DNA from: Dehalococcoidia bacterium
Lineage (GTDB): Bacteria; Chloroflexota; Dehalococcoidia; Bin125
DNA length: 36,143 bases
Assembly (NCBI GenBank): GCA_007571275.1
Contig: RKRS01000220.1
Span: forward strand, 1 to 36,143
Reading direction: 5' to 3'
The notes under the pieces are model-generated. The model ran no database searches, had not been told where the DNA came from, and saw nothing but the letters and a program-made list of their open reading frames with translations. Within the stretch, counting starts at the first letter, position 1; every line of letters begins with the position of its first letter. The position numbers and the translations under genes are program-made. Shown in pieces: positions 7,267 through 14,976 of the stretch.

Positions 7267-8169
7267 ATGACCATTGCCCCAGTGTCAGGAGCCGGCGTCA
7301 TGCTCCGCGATGTGACCGTGGGATATCCGGACCAGCGTGTCTTCGAGAACCTGTCGCTCAGTATTCCCGGTGGCGTCTTCACCGGCATTATCGGCGGTAA
7401 CGGTTCCGGCAAGAGCACACTGCTCAAGACGATCGCCGGATTGCTGCAGCCTGCTCGCGGCGACGTGCTGGTCGGCGGGGAGAGCCCTGAGGATGCGCGA
7501 GCATTTCTCGGTTACATGCCACAAGTCAGCAATGTTGACTGGCGCTTTCCGATCACGGTCCGTGAGCTGGTCGCAATGGGGCGCTACCAGTTCAGTTGGC
7601 GACGACGTCTCGGCCGTCTCGGTCGCAACCGTGATGACCAGCTCGCGGTTGACCGAGCTCTGACGATGATGGACGTGCAGGACCTGCAGGATCGGCAGAT
7701 CCAGGAGTTGTCGGGCGGACAGCGTAAACGGGCGCTGATTGCCCGCGCGCTCGCCAGACAGCCGCGAATCCTGCTACTCGATGAACCGTCGGCGGCGCTG
7801 GACGCCGTCTCGGATGACCAGTTGTTTGATGTGCTGTGCGACCTGACCGAGCTGGGTACTTCAGTCATCATGACCACGCACGATCTCTCCACCGTGATTG
7901 AGCACTATACCGAGGTGATCTGTATCAACGCGTCAGAGGGCGGGATCGTGGCGCAGGGCGATCCCTCCACCGTCTTGACCGAGGATGTGCTGCGCCAGAC
8001 CTTCGGTCGGGAACTGGCGATCGTCTCGCGCGGCGACGTTCATGACGGGCAGGATGATCGCGGCGATCACCACACCATGCGGCTCGCCGATCATCTGCAC
8101 CTGCACATGGATGAACACGAGCACCTCGAGGGACACTCGCATGGCGCTTCGTCGCCGCCTCAGCGTTGA
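7267..8169 (+). CDS. Metal-type ABC transporter ATP-binding protein with His-rich C-terminus
   Basis: A 300-residue ABC ATPase. Walker A is GGNGSGKS (43-50), the signature LSGGQRKR, Walker B ILLLDEPSAALD, and the switch histidine is in TTHD. The segment MPQVSNVDWRFPITVRELVAMGRY is characteristic of the manganese/zinc (ZnuC/MntB-like) group. After the normal ATPase core the protein ends in an unusual histidine/aspartate-rich tail (about 255-295) containing DHHTMRLADHLHLHMDEHEH and GHSH, which likely binds divalent metal. GGAGAG a few bases before ATG 7267 supports this start. No permease gene is adjacent; the next gene is convergent. The divergent BtuF-like gene shares its promoter region. Confidence 0.9.
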   Translation: MTIAPVSGAGVMLRDVTVGYPDQRVFENLSLSIPGGVFTGIIGGNGSGKSTLLKTIAGLLQPARGDVLVGGESPEDARAFLGYMPQVSNVDWRFPITVRELVAMGRYQFSWRRRLGRLGRNRDDQLAVDRALTMMDVQDLQDRQIQELSGGQRKRALIARALARQPRILLLDEPSAALDAVSDDQLFDVLCDLTELGTSVIMTTHDLSTVIEHYTEVICINASEGGIVAQGDPSTVLTEDVLRQTFGRELAIVSRGDVHDGQDDRGDHHTMRLADHLHLHMDEHEHLEGHSHGASSPPQR

Positions 8170-8175
8170 TGCTCC

Positions 8176-8952
8176 CTAACCGCTTGCCGGTGGTTGCAGT
8201 AGTGCGACGATTCGCCTGATCAACATTGAAAACTGACGCTGATCAGCGGCGCGCTGGAGTTCTGCTCGCCAGTGATCGAAGCGTCGGGCGCGTACCTGCG
8301 CTGAATCGATCACCAGGTAACGGCGGATTGATTCCAGCACGTCCCAGGCCAGGCTTCCCAATTCCAGTCGCTCGGCGTTGATTGAGACGTTAGAGACGCT
8401 CTCGACCGTCAAGCCGGCCGCTTCCGCCGAGTCGCTGATCTGGCCGCGCAGTTGTTCCGGCGCGCCTCTGGTGAACGCTCGAACCAGATCGCGACCGATC
8501 TCCGCTTCGTCCGCCTGAAACCAGAGACCCGCCCAATCGGTCTGGACAATCAGGATCGGTCCGGCTGTCACCCGCGCGATCTCGCTGAGCGTTGTGATCG
8601 GATGTCGGAGCCATTCGAACACGTCGATCATGAGGGCGGAGTTGAAGGCGGCGTCTGCAAAGGGGAGACGTTGCGCGTCGGCGCGAACTACGCTCCAGTC
8701 AGACGGACCCAGCCACTGCTCCAACGACATCGTGTCAATCGCGACGCCGTGCAGCGGCGTACCCTGAGTGATGGCGGTCAACGCCAGTCCATCGCCGCTA
8801 CCGACATCGAGCGCCGGCCGGGCGTCTCGAGGCGCGCGGCCATTGAGCAACAGGTCATAGAGGGCGTCGTAGTGATGCCGCAACTCGGCGTGGATGGCTG
8901 GTTGGTCACTGTTTCGCTGCGCCGGCGGCGCCAGGCTGCGATGATGCGGCAC
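8176..8952 (-). CDS. Class I SAM-dependent methyltransferase
   Basis: A 258-residue methyltransferase of the Methyltransf_11 type. Motif I is ALDVGSGDG (47-55), the acidic end of strand 2 is AIDTMS, motif II is RADAQRLPFADAAFN (90-104), followed by SALMIDVFEWLRHP, which resembles the usual post-II strand. The substrate cannot be read from sequence. It starts at GTG 8952, nine bases after the stop of the DUF2203 gene, whose TGA lies in the same frame and blocks any earlier start. The last third is helical and Arg-rich and not recognised. It is the last gene of the minus-strand train. Confidence 0.85.
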   Translation of the reverse strand: MPHHRSLAPPAQRNSDQPAIHAELRHHYDALYDLLLNGRAPRDARPALDVGSGDGLALTAITQGTPLHGVAIDTMSLEQWLGPSDWSVVRADAQRLPFADAAFNSALMIDVFEWLRHPITTLSEIARVTAGPILIVQTDWAGLWFQADEAEIGRDLVRAFTRGAPEQLRGQISDSAEAAGLTVESVSNVSINAERLELGSLAWDVLESIRRYLVIDSAQVRARRFDHWRAELQRAADQRQFSMLIRRIVALLQPPASG

Positions 8953-8961
8953 GGAGGCGTC

Positions 8962-9372
8962 TCAGATCCACTCGGAGACAATGATTGGCTGTCGACCGGC
9001 GAAGCCATCGCTCAGCTCGTGCCACCAGCTGACCGTGCGTTCGCCGTACTGCCAGCAGAGATAGACCTCACGACCTTCGCGCTCAGCCCGCCAGTCCACC
9101 AGCCCCCGCCGAATGTCCTTGACCTCCACGCCCTGTTGCTGGATATGTTCGATCAACATGGCAATCTGACCCTCGAGCTTGGTGATCTCCGCCTGCAGTT
9201 CAGAGTCGTCAGTCACAATCGGATCGCCGTCGCTGCTCGTGCTGCGTCGCATCGACGACGCCAACGCGGACAGTTCATCCAGGCGTACGGCTCGCTTGCG
9301 CAGCACGATCACGACCGCTGCGATGCCTGGTAATGAGCGACGCGCTTGAGCCAGAGTGAACAGCCTCGGCAT
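8962..9372 (-). CDS. DUF2203 domain protein
   Basis: A 136-residue protein of the DUF2203 family, whose function is unknown. The signature is clear: RLFTLAQARRSLPGI at the start, a central coiled helix (ELQAEITKLEGQIAMLIEHIQQQ), then GVEVKDIRRGLVDWRAEREGREVYLCW, and the end WWHELSDGFAGRQPI. ATG 9372 is chosen because family members begin with the R-x-F-T-L segment; a TTG at 9399 is the other candidate. It lies between the ClC gene (58-base gap) and the methyltransferase gene (9-base gap). Confidence 0.9.
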   Translation of the reverse strand: MPRLFTLAQARRSLPGIAAVVIVLRKRAVRLDELSALASSMRRSTSSDGDPIVTDDSELQAEITKLEGQIAMLIEHIQQQGVEVKDIRRGLVDWRAEREGREVYLCWQYGERTVSWWHELSDGFAGRQPIIVSEWI

Positions 9373-9430
9373 GGAACGAATTCTACGCTGCCTGGCCAAG
9401 CAGATGATGCATCAGGTCATGCCGTTCCTG

Positions 9431-11533
9431 TCAGCGGTCGTCAGCGTCGTCACTCGGCGTCGTGGGAGCATGAGGCAGGAACCACCAGTTGTTGCGAGAC
9501 TGGGAGGCGGGATTGGCGAATAACGCTCGCACCGCCGCCTCCTCGGGCGGCACTGAAAGCACGATCGCCAGGTCATTCGCCTCAAGTCGGACGCTGCCTC
9601 GCGGGATGACCACTTCGCCACGTCGGTGAATGGCGGTGATCACCGAGGCTTCGGGCAGGTGTAGCTCCGAGACCGTACTCAGGTCCGCCCGCGAGCCTGG
9701 TTCGACCCGCACTTCGATCTCCACTGCGCCCACCAGGCGACGGACCGGTGCCGGGGCGCCGCGCTGACCGGACTCGCGAGTGGCCGGCTGGGCGACTTCA
9801 CGCAGGACGTCACGCTGCGTGAGCATGCCCATCAGACGGGTCTCGTCCTCGCGCGCGACCACCGGCAGCTGACGCACATCGTGCTCGACGAGGAGCGAAA
9901 GCGCGTAGCGCAGGTTGACATCCTGGTGTAAAAAGAGTGGCGCGACGACGGCCAGATCGAAGGCACGGCGATTCAACTCACCCCGCGCCAGCGCCGAGGC
10001 GACGTCCGTCGCCGTGACCAGACCGATAAACCGATTCTGCTGGTCAGCGACTGCGACCACGTTGCCTCTCGACTGACTCATCGCATTGGCAAGGTCCTGG
10101 ATCGTCGCCAGACGTGAAACGATCGGCGTATCAGTTCGCATGGTCGTCTCGACCGTCAGGTCGTCGAGCGGTAGGGCTGACTGGTCATCTCTCATATCCA
10201 ATCCGGCGCGCCGCAGCCTGACGTTGTAGATCGTGTCGCGGGTGAGTAATTGCGCCAATGCGGTCGCCAGCGCGACTGCGGTCATCAGCGGCAAAATGAG
10301 CGAATAGCCACTGAGCTCGAACACGATGAACAGGGACGTGAAGGGCGCGCGCGCCGCGGCGGCGAACATCGCCGCCATCCCGACCACGACATATGTGCCG
10401 GTCGGTCCAACGATTCCGGGTAGCGCCGATTCAAAGCCAGCGCCCATCAGCGCGCCGAGCGTCGCGCCGACGAACAGCAACGGCGCGAACGCGCCGCCCG
10501 ACGCTCCCGAGCCGATCGTCAACGAGGCGGCGATCAGCTTCAACACCATCAGGACGGCGAGTGTGGAAACCGCCATCCCGCCTTCGGCGAAGATCTGAAC
10601 CTGTTCCAGACCGGAGCCGAGGATGTTCGACTCGATCAGGGCCAACGCGCCAACAGCGAGTAGACCCAGGATCGGACGGACCATCATCGAGACGCCCAGA
10701 AACTCGAAGACATCCTCAGTAAAGAACCGGGTTCTGACGAAGAGGATGCCGCCGATCGCGGCGGAGACGCCGACGATTGCGTGGAGGAAGAGTTCCCAGT
10801 TGCTGTTGATATCGAGATCGGGCAGATTCAGACCGGTGTCGTCACCGTAGAAAGCAAATGCGACGATGTTGGCGAGGACCGCCGCCACCACCACAATGGT
10901 GAAGTTGCGCACGTTGAATCGTCGCAGCACCACCTCCAGGGCAAAGAATGTGCCCGCGATTGGCGTGTTGAATGTCGCGGCGACGCCACCGGCTGCCGCT
11001 GCCGCGACCATCAGGACCAGCATGTCCGACGGTTGCCTGGCCAGGCGTCCAATGGTCGATGCCAACGATGCGGCGATCAGGACAATCGGTCCCTCACGCC
11101 CTGCAGCGCCGCCACCGCCGAGCGTGAATCCGGTCGCAACCAACTTGGCCGGCGCAATGATCGGTCGGACAAATCCGCCGGCCCGCTCGACCGCGACCAT
11201 CACATACGGGACGCCCGCGCCCTGAGTTTCTGCGGAAATCCGGGAGACGATCAGCGCAACCGGAATCGCGGCGATGGCTGGCACGAGCATCAGCGTCCAG
11301 CCGCCTGCCAACCCATCGAGCAGTGAAGCCAGCTCGTCGAACACGGTGATCAACGCGTCGACGAGCGCGGTCAACACGACCGCGGCGAATCCAGCCGCCA
11401 GCCCGACGGCTCCCGCCAGGAGCAGCGGCGCGAGGTCTCGCGGGACCCGAACGCGGCCGACCAGCGGCAGGCGCCAGAAGAGCTGTGCCGAGCGCGTCCC
11501 GAAACGCCTCGAAGGACGAACAACCAGGGACAT
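9431..11533 (-). CDS. ClC-family chloride channel/antiporter with CBS pair and TrkA-C-like domain
   Basis: A 700-residue anion transporter. The membrane core (about 30-440) has the three filter motifs GAGVP (105-109), GREGP (145-149) and GGAFAP; the gating glutamate E147 is present, as is an internal glutamate (E200 in FFALEVVL) at the place of the proton-transfer glutamate of ClC antiporters. A CBS pair follows (about 465-590), with METTMRTDTP and HDVRQLPVVAREDE landmarks, then a TrkA-C-like domain (about 615-670: SELHLPEASVITAIHRRGEVVIPRGS...LEANDLAIVLSVP). H+/Cl- exchange is therefore the likely activity, with nucleotide or ligand control at the C-terminus. GAGVP replaces the common GSGIP. 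It lies downstream of the LysM lipoprotein gene and crcB on the same strand. Confidence 0.93.
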   Translation of the reverse strand: MSLVVRPSRRFGTRSAQLFWRLPLVGRVRVPRDLAPLLLAGAVGLAAGFAAVVLTALVDALITVFDELASLLDGLAGGWTLMLVPAIAAIPVALIVSRISAETQGAGVPYVMVAVERAGGFVRPIIAPAKLVATGFTLGGGGAAGREGPIVLIAASLASTIGRLARQPSDMLVLMVAAAAAGGVAATFNTPIAGTFFALEVVLRRFNVRNFTIVVVAAVLANIVAFAFYGDDTGLNLPDLDINSNWELFLHAIVGVSAAIGGILFVRTRFFTEDVFEFLGVSMMVRPILGLLAVGALALIESNILGSGLEQVQIFAEGGMAVSTLAVLMVLKLIAASLTIGSGASGGAFAPLLFVGATLGALMGAGFESALPGIVGPTGTYVVVGMAAMFAAAARAPFTSLFIVFELSGYSLILPLMTAVALATALAQLLTRDTIYNVRLRRAGLDMRDDQSALPLDDLTVETTMRTDTPIVSRLATIQDLANAMSQSRGNVVAVADQQNRFIGLVTATDVASALARGELNRRAFDLAVVAPLFLHQDVNLRYALSLLVEHDVRQLPVVAREDETRLMGMLTQRDVLREVAQPATRESGQRGAPAPVRRLVGAVEIEVRVEPGSRADLSTVSELHLPEASVITAIHRRGEVVIPRGSVRLEANDLAIVLSVPPEEAAVRALFANPASQSRNNWWFLPHAPTTPSDDADDR

Positions 11534-11660
11534 CGCTCCGTTTATCCGTCGTACGCAGCGAGCCTTCGGTCGAGCAACCTGGCTCTCGCTGCGAGACTCT
11601 CCCGTCTGAGGCTATGCTTCCCGTTCACAGCGGGCAATTTGCCAGCGCCGCTGACGAGAG

Positions 11661-13034
11661 TTATTCCTCAGCGGAGCTTTCTTCAGATTCTTCGTTTGCC
11701 GTTTCGCCCGAGTCATCGCTGTCCAACAGGATGCGCATCGACTCGACCAGGTTGTCGCCCTGCGCGGTGAAGATGAAGGTATGTCTGGCTGCGGGCGTCT
11801 CGTCGATCGCCAGACCGTCGACCGAAATGTCCGGGATCCCGTCGCCAGTCACGTCCTCAATGGCGATTGCCGAAACTTCGGCTACCTGCGCGTCCACCCC
11901 GGTGATCACGCGGTAGCCGTCTCCGGTGGAAGCAAGGACGTAAAAGCTGCTGACACAGCCGCTGTCGTCGCAGGTGATTTCCCGGAATGTCAAATCGCGG
12001 AATTCATCCCCGGTCATGTCATCGTCGCTGAGTTGCTGAATGCCCTGCACCTCACGCGCGTAGGCTTGCGCGTGGTCATAGGCGATGCGGTAGCGAGACC
12101 AGTCACCAGGCGCTGGGTCATAGACGACGAGGTTGGAATAGGGCACGACGGCGCCGAACGAGTTTGGATTCGTGTAGACGATCGAGACCGAGAATGCGCC
12201 CTGCTCCTGCGTGTCGATCAGCACGATCCGATCATTGCCGACCGCCAGCGCTGGCATCGGCCAGGCCTTGAACAGCTCGATGATCTCTTCGATCTCGTAC
12301 ACCCCGTGCAACCACGGCAACGCCGCCGCGCCATACTGGAGGAAGTTCGACGGCGCATCAGGAATCGTGTCGGTGGTCTGATCAGGTCCAGGTTGAGGGA
12401 ATTGGCTATACGCCACTCGTGTCGGCGTCGCCGCCGGTACGGCAACGGTTGGTAGCTCGACGTCGGGCAGATCGGATTGCTCTGCTGCGTCAGCCTGCTC
12501 TTGTTCGTCCGCCTCTTCCGACGATGCCGGTTGCGCGTCGTCGGAGCTGCTGACCGCGTCGACGCTCGGCTCAACGCTGGGAATCTGCAGCTCCTGGCCG
12601 ACCTGGATCAAATCAGGATCCTGAATGCCGTTGAGCGTGATCAGATCATCCATTCGCACACCCAACCGATCGGCGATCTGTGCGAGCGTGTCGCCCGGCT
12701 GGACGATGTAGATATCCGGGTCGGCCTGCTCTTCGCTTGCTGTGCTGACGGTCGTCGTTTGCGCTTGCTGCTCTTCGTCCTCGGACGGTGAGGTCGTGAC
12801 GGCGACTGCCTGGGTTGGTTGGTTCTGCTGTTGCGTTGTTTGCTCGGATTCGACAGTCGTGGTGGCCTCGTCCCCGCTCGTTGTCGTCTCGGGCGGTTCG
12901 ACAACTTGTGGCGCGGGCTCGTCGCTGCCGAACAGACCGCAGCCGGCAAACAGAACAGGACTCAGGATGAACAGAGAAATGACACATGCAGCGACACCGA
13001 CGTGCCGCCGAGCAGGCCAACAATATTGAAACAT
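11661..13034 (-). CDS. LysM-domain lipoprotein with FG-GAP-like C-terminal segment
   Basis: A 457-residue exported protein. From ATG 13034 it has a basic n-region, a hydrophobic stretch and a lipobox-like LFAGC, giving lipidation at C32. Next is a low-complexity Thr/Glu/Gln-rich linker (35-105), a LysM peptidoglycan-binding domain (109-152: YIVQPGDTLAQIADRLGVRMDDLITLNGI and so on), a second acidic linker (155-195), then a globular domain (230-435). That domain ends in EDVTGDGIPDI, like the calcium-binding loops of FG-GAP repeats, and has a Cys pair at 355 and 360. It is probably an envelope-anchored wall-binding protein; the globular domain is not recognised. The start has no clear ribosome site; the frame is open up to 13124. 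Confidence 0.75.
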   Translation of the reverse strand: MFQYCWPARRHVGVAACVISLFILSPVLFAGCGLFGSDEPAPQVVEPPETTTSGDEATTTVESEQTTQQQNQPTQAVAVTTSPSEDEEQQAQTTTVSTASEEQADPDIYIVQPGDTLAQIADRLGVRMDDLITLNGIQDPDLIQVGQELQIPSVEPSVDAVSSSDDAQPASSEEADEQEQADAAEQSDLPDVELPTVAVPAATPTRVAYSQFPQPGPDQTTDTIPDAPSNFLQYGAAALPWLHGVYEIEEIIELFKAWPMPALAVGNDRIVLIDTQEQGAFSVSIVYTNPNSFGAVVPYSNLVVYDPAPGDWSRYRIAYDHAQAYAREVQGIQQLSDDDMTGDEFRDLTFREITCDDSGCVSSFYVLASTGDGYRVITGVDAQVAEVSAIAIEDVTGDGIPDISVDGLAIDETPAARHTFIFTAQGDNLVESMRILLDSDDSGETANEESEESSAEE

Positions 13035-13120
13035 CAGTGACACAACCGCCCCGTCGCCTGTTGCCACTCTATACGCATTCGCGGCTTGGATGCGGAGCAG
13101 GCGACAGTCAGTCGTTGGCC

Positions 13121-13486
13121 TCACAGACGCGCGAGTTGTTGTCCGATCCAGGCTGCAGCTAGTCCGCCGACTCCCGAGACGACGAGATTGGCCAACGCCC
13201 AGCCCCAGCGACCCTCATTGAGCAAGTGCAGCGAATCGACCGAAAGCGTCGAAAACGTCGTGAATCCGCCGAGTAATCCGACAGTGAGCGCGAGTCTGAG
13301 ATTGGGCGAGATATCGACCCGCTCAAGGAACAGCGTGGCCAGCAGACCGAGCAGGAGCGCGCCGATCAGATTGACGGCGAAAATACCGAGCGGCAGTCCG
13401 TCGGGCTGACCAATCCACTTGCTGAGCAGATATCGGAACGTGGATCCAACCGCGCCACCGACTGCGATCAACGCCACCGTTGCCAT
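13121..13486 (-). CDS. crcB: Fluoride channel protein CrcB/Fluc
   Basis: A 121-residue, four-helix membrane protein that forms dual-topology dimers and exports fluoride. GGAVGSTFRYL at the N-terminus, FAVNLIGALLLG with the conserved Asn (N39), and VGLLGGFTTFSTLSVD with the phenylalanine-box region are all standard. Its start lies three bases after the stop of the DUF309-dUTPase gene, so the two are certainly co-transcribed. I found no fluoride riboswitch upstream of that operon by eye. Confidence 0.95.
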   Translation of the reverse strand: MATVALIAVGGAVGSTFRYLLSKWIGQPDGLPLGIFAVNLIGALLLGLLATLFLERVDISPNLRLALTVGLLGGFTTFSTLSVDSLHLLNEGRWGWALANLVVSGVGGLAAAWIGQQLARL

Positions 13487-13489
13487 CGG

Positions 13490-14374
13490 TCAACGGCCCG
13501 TGGAACCGAAGCCGCCTGCGCCCCGCGTGGTCTCATCGAGTATGTCGACCTCGACGACCGGCGCAAGCACCACCGGCGCGACGACCAGTTGGGCGATTCG
13601 GTCGCCCTGTTCGATCCGGTATCCATCTCCCGACGGATCGCGGACCGACATCGAAACCAACAGTTCCCCGCGATAGTCGGCGTCGACCGTGCCCCAGCCG
13701 ATTTCAACGCCGCGTCGCCAGAGTCCGGAGCGTGGCCGGATCTGAATCTCGCAACCAGGCGGCGGCGCGCAGGCGATGCCAGTTGGTACCGCTTGCGGCG
13801 TCTGCGTGAGATTGCATGAGCCACCCAATTCCGACAGTTCCGCATGGAGGTCCAGCCCGGAAGCCAGCTCGGAGCCGCGTGTGGGCAACTGCGCCGCCGC
13901 GCGCAGCCGCCGCACACGCAAGGCTCCGAGCGCCCCGCCGTCCGTCACAGCCCAACGAAACGGGGGGAAACGATCCAGCGGCGTGTTCGCCAACACGGCT
14001 GGATGGTCGGGAGCCTGGCGAAGGAGAGCCGCCGCATCGCCGATCATCGTCGACACATCTACTCCCAGATACGACGGCGCGTATGGCGCCAGGCGTTCAA
14101 TTCCAGATGCCAGTTTGATTCGCACACCGCGTGGTCGATGCGTGCCCGTCCAGTGGTGCAGGCCGGCTGCGAGCAGGATCAATCCCTGATAGAAGCTGCG
14201 AATGGTACGTCGCTCGACCTGCCAGATCTCTTCCCATGTCTCGTGCGCGTCGAAAAATGCGTAGGCGTCCCACTCCGCTGCGCCCTTCGCGAGCTCGGCG
14301 CGGTGCGCGGCGGAGATGGTCGGTTCGAGCGCGAGTTGTTCGTTTCGGGACGGAATCTCGCGGACTCTGGCCAT
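13490..14374 (-). CDS. DUF309 - dUTPase fusion protein
   Basis: A 294-residue protein with two parts. Residues 35-120 match DUF309: AFFDAHETWEEIW (39-51, with the HE..W core) followed by FYQGLILLAAGLHHW. Residues 150-294 form a trimeric-type dUTPase with all five motifs in order: ASGLDLHA (171-178), RPRSGL (213-218), GTVDADYRGE (228-237), GDRIAQLVV (257-265) and RGAGGFGSTG (284-293). The catalytic Asp of motif III is present, so dUTP hydrolysis to dUMP is expected. The stretch between motifs II and III is a few residues shorter than usual. The reading frame is uninterrupted across the junction. DUF309 proteins have no settled function. It is the first gene of the minus-strand train and diverges from a DinB gene. 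Confidence 0.88.
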   Translation of the reverse strand: MARVREIPSRNEQLALEPTISAAHRAELAKGAAEWDAYAFFDAHETWEEIWQVERRTIRSFYQGLILLAAGLHHWTGTHRPRGVRIKLASGIERLAPYAPSYLGVDVSTMIGDAAALLRQAPDHPAVLANTPLDRFPPFRWAVTDGGALGALRVRRLRAAAQLPTRGSELASGLDLHAELSELGGSCNLTQTPQAVPTGIACAPPPGCEIQIRPRSGLWRRGVEIGWGTVDADYRGELLVSMSVRDPSGDGYRIEQGDRIAQLVVAPVVLAPVVEVDILDETTRGAGGFGSTGR

Positions 14375-14437
14375 AGAGTGCGCCGCCTTTTGCGTACGTT
14401 GCTCAGTGAGTTGTCCCGCCGCCGCCGCTCACAGACA

Positions 14438-14468
14438 CTGTTAGCCAACACGCAGTTGGTCGGAACAG
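14438..14468. promoter_or_regulatory. Nested inverted repeat between divergent DUF309-dUTPase and DinB genes
   Basis: CTGTT (14438-14442) pairs with AACAG (14464-14468), and inside it CCAAC (14445-14449) pairs with GTTGG (14455-14459). The structure sits four bases before the GAGGT ribosome-site-like sequence of the DinB gene, in the divergent promoter region. It could be an operator or an mRNA hairpin. Ten paired bases with an internal loop can occur by chance, so the call is weak. Confidence 0.3.
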
Positions 14469-14483
14469 GTTGAGGTAAACGTC

Positions 14484-14960
14484 ATCGCTGACTTTGTAAA
14501 CATCCAGGCCGCGCTCGCCCAGAACTTCGAGGAGATGCGAACGTTGCTCGACGCTTGCTCCGACGACCGCCTCAGCGAGCGACTGGCGCCCAACGAATGG
14601 TCGGTCCGCGAGATCCTCTTGCACGTGGTTCACACCGAACGCTGGTTGCATCCGCAGCTGATGCTGTTGCGGCGTGAGGTCGCTCCGCAGCTGTCCATCC
14701 CGCGGGTCGGCGGCGTCACGCTGCCCGACACACAGTCGGAAGCCTCCCTGCCCGAGCTCCGCTGGGCGTTGACCAGCGTGCGCGAGGACACCGAGCGCCT
14801 GATCGCCGATCTGACCAGTGACCAACTGCGGGAGCCGGCCAACATCGAGCTTGACGGTGATGTGCTCGATATGTCCCTACGGACCATCGCCCTGACCGTC
14901 GCCGATCACCAGCTCTTCCACGTCCGACAAATCCAACGCACGCTCGGCATCGCGCCGTAG
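14484..14960 (+). CDS. DinB-family protein (possible non-standard start)
   Basis: A four-helix DinB/YfiT-like protein. LAPNEWSVREILLHVVHTERW is the hallmark, and the ends HVVH and DHQLFHVRQIQ provide the histidines expected for the metal triad. Members include metal-dependent thiol S-transferases and uncharacterised stress proteins. The first ATG in frame is at 14535, which gives 141 residues but cuts off most of helix 1. The coding frame continues upstream to 14484 with helix-like residues (IADFVNIQAALAQNFEEM). GAGGT at 14472-14476 lies seven bases before an ATC at 14484. No ATG, GTG or TTG exists in frame between the stop at 14442 and 14535. I report the longer form; if only standard starts are allowed, use 14535. 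Confidence 0.7.
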   Translation: MADFVNIQAALAQNFEEMRTLLDACSDDRLSERLAPNEWSVREILLHVVHTERWLHPQLMLLRREVAPQLSIPRVGGVTLPDTQSEASLPELRWALTSVREDTERLIADLTSDQLREPANIELDGDVLDMSLRTIALTVADHQLFHVRQIQRTLGIAP

Positions 14961-14976
14961 TTTGCCATCGCGTTCG

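Noticed and set aside
7215..7427. Longer BtuF-like start that might supply a signal peptide
   Set aside because: The extra 71 residues contain no hydrophobic signal segment and overlap the ATPase gene on the other strand.
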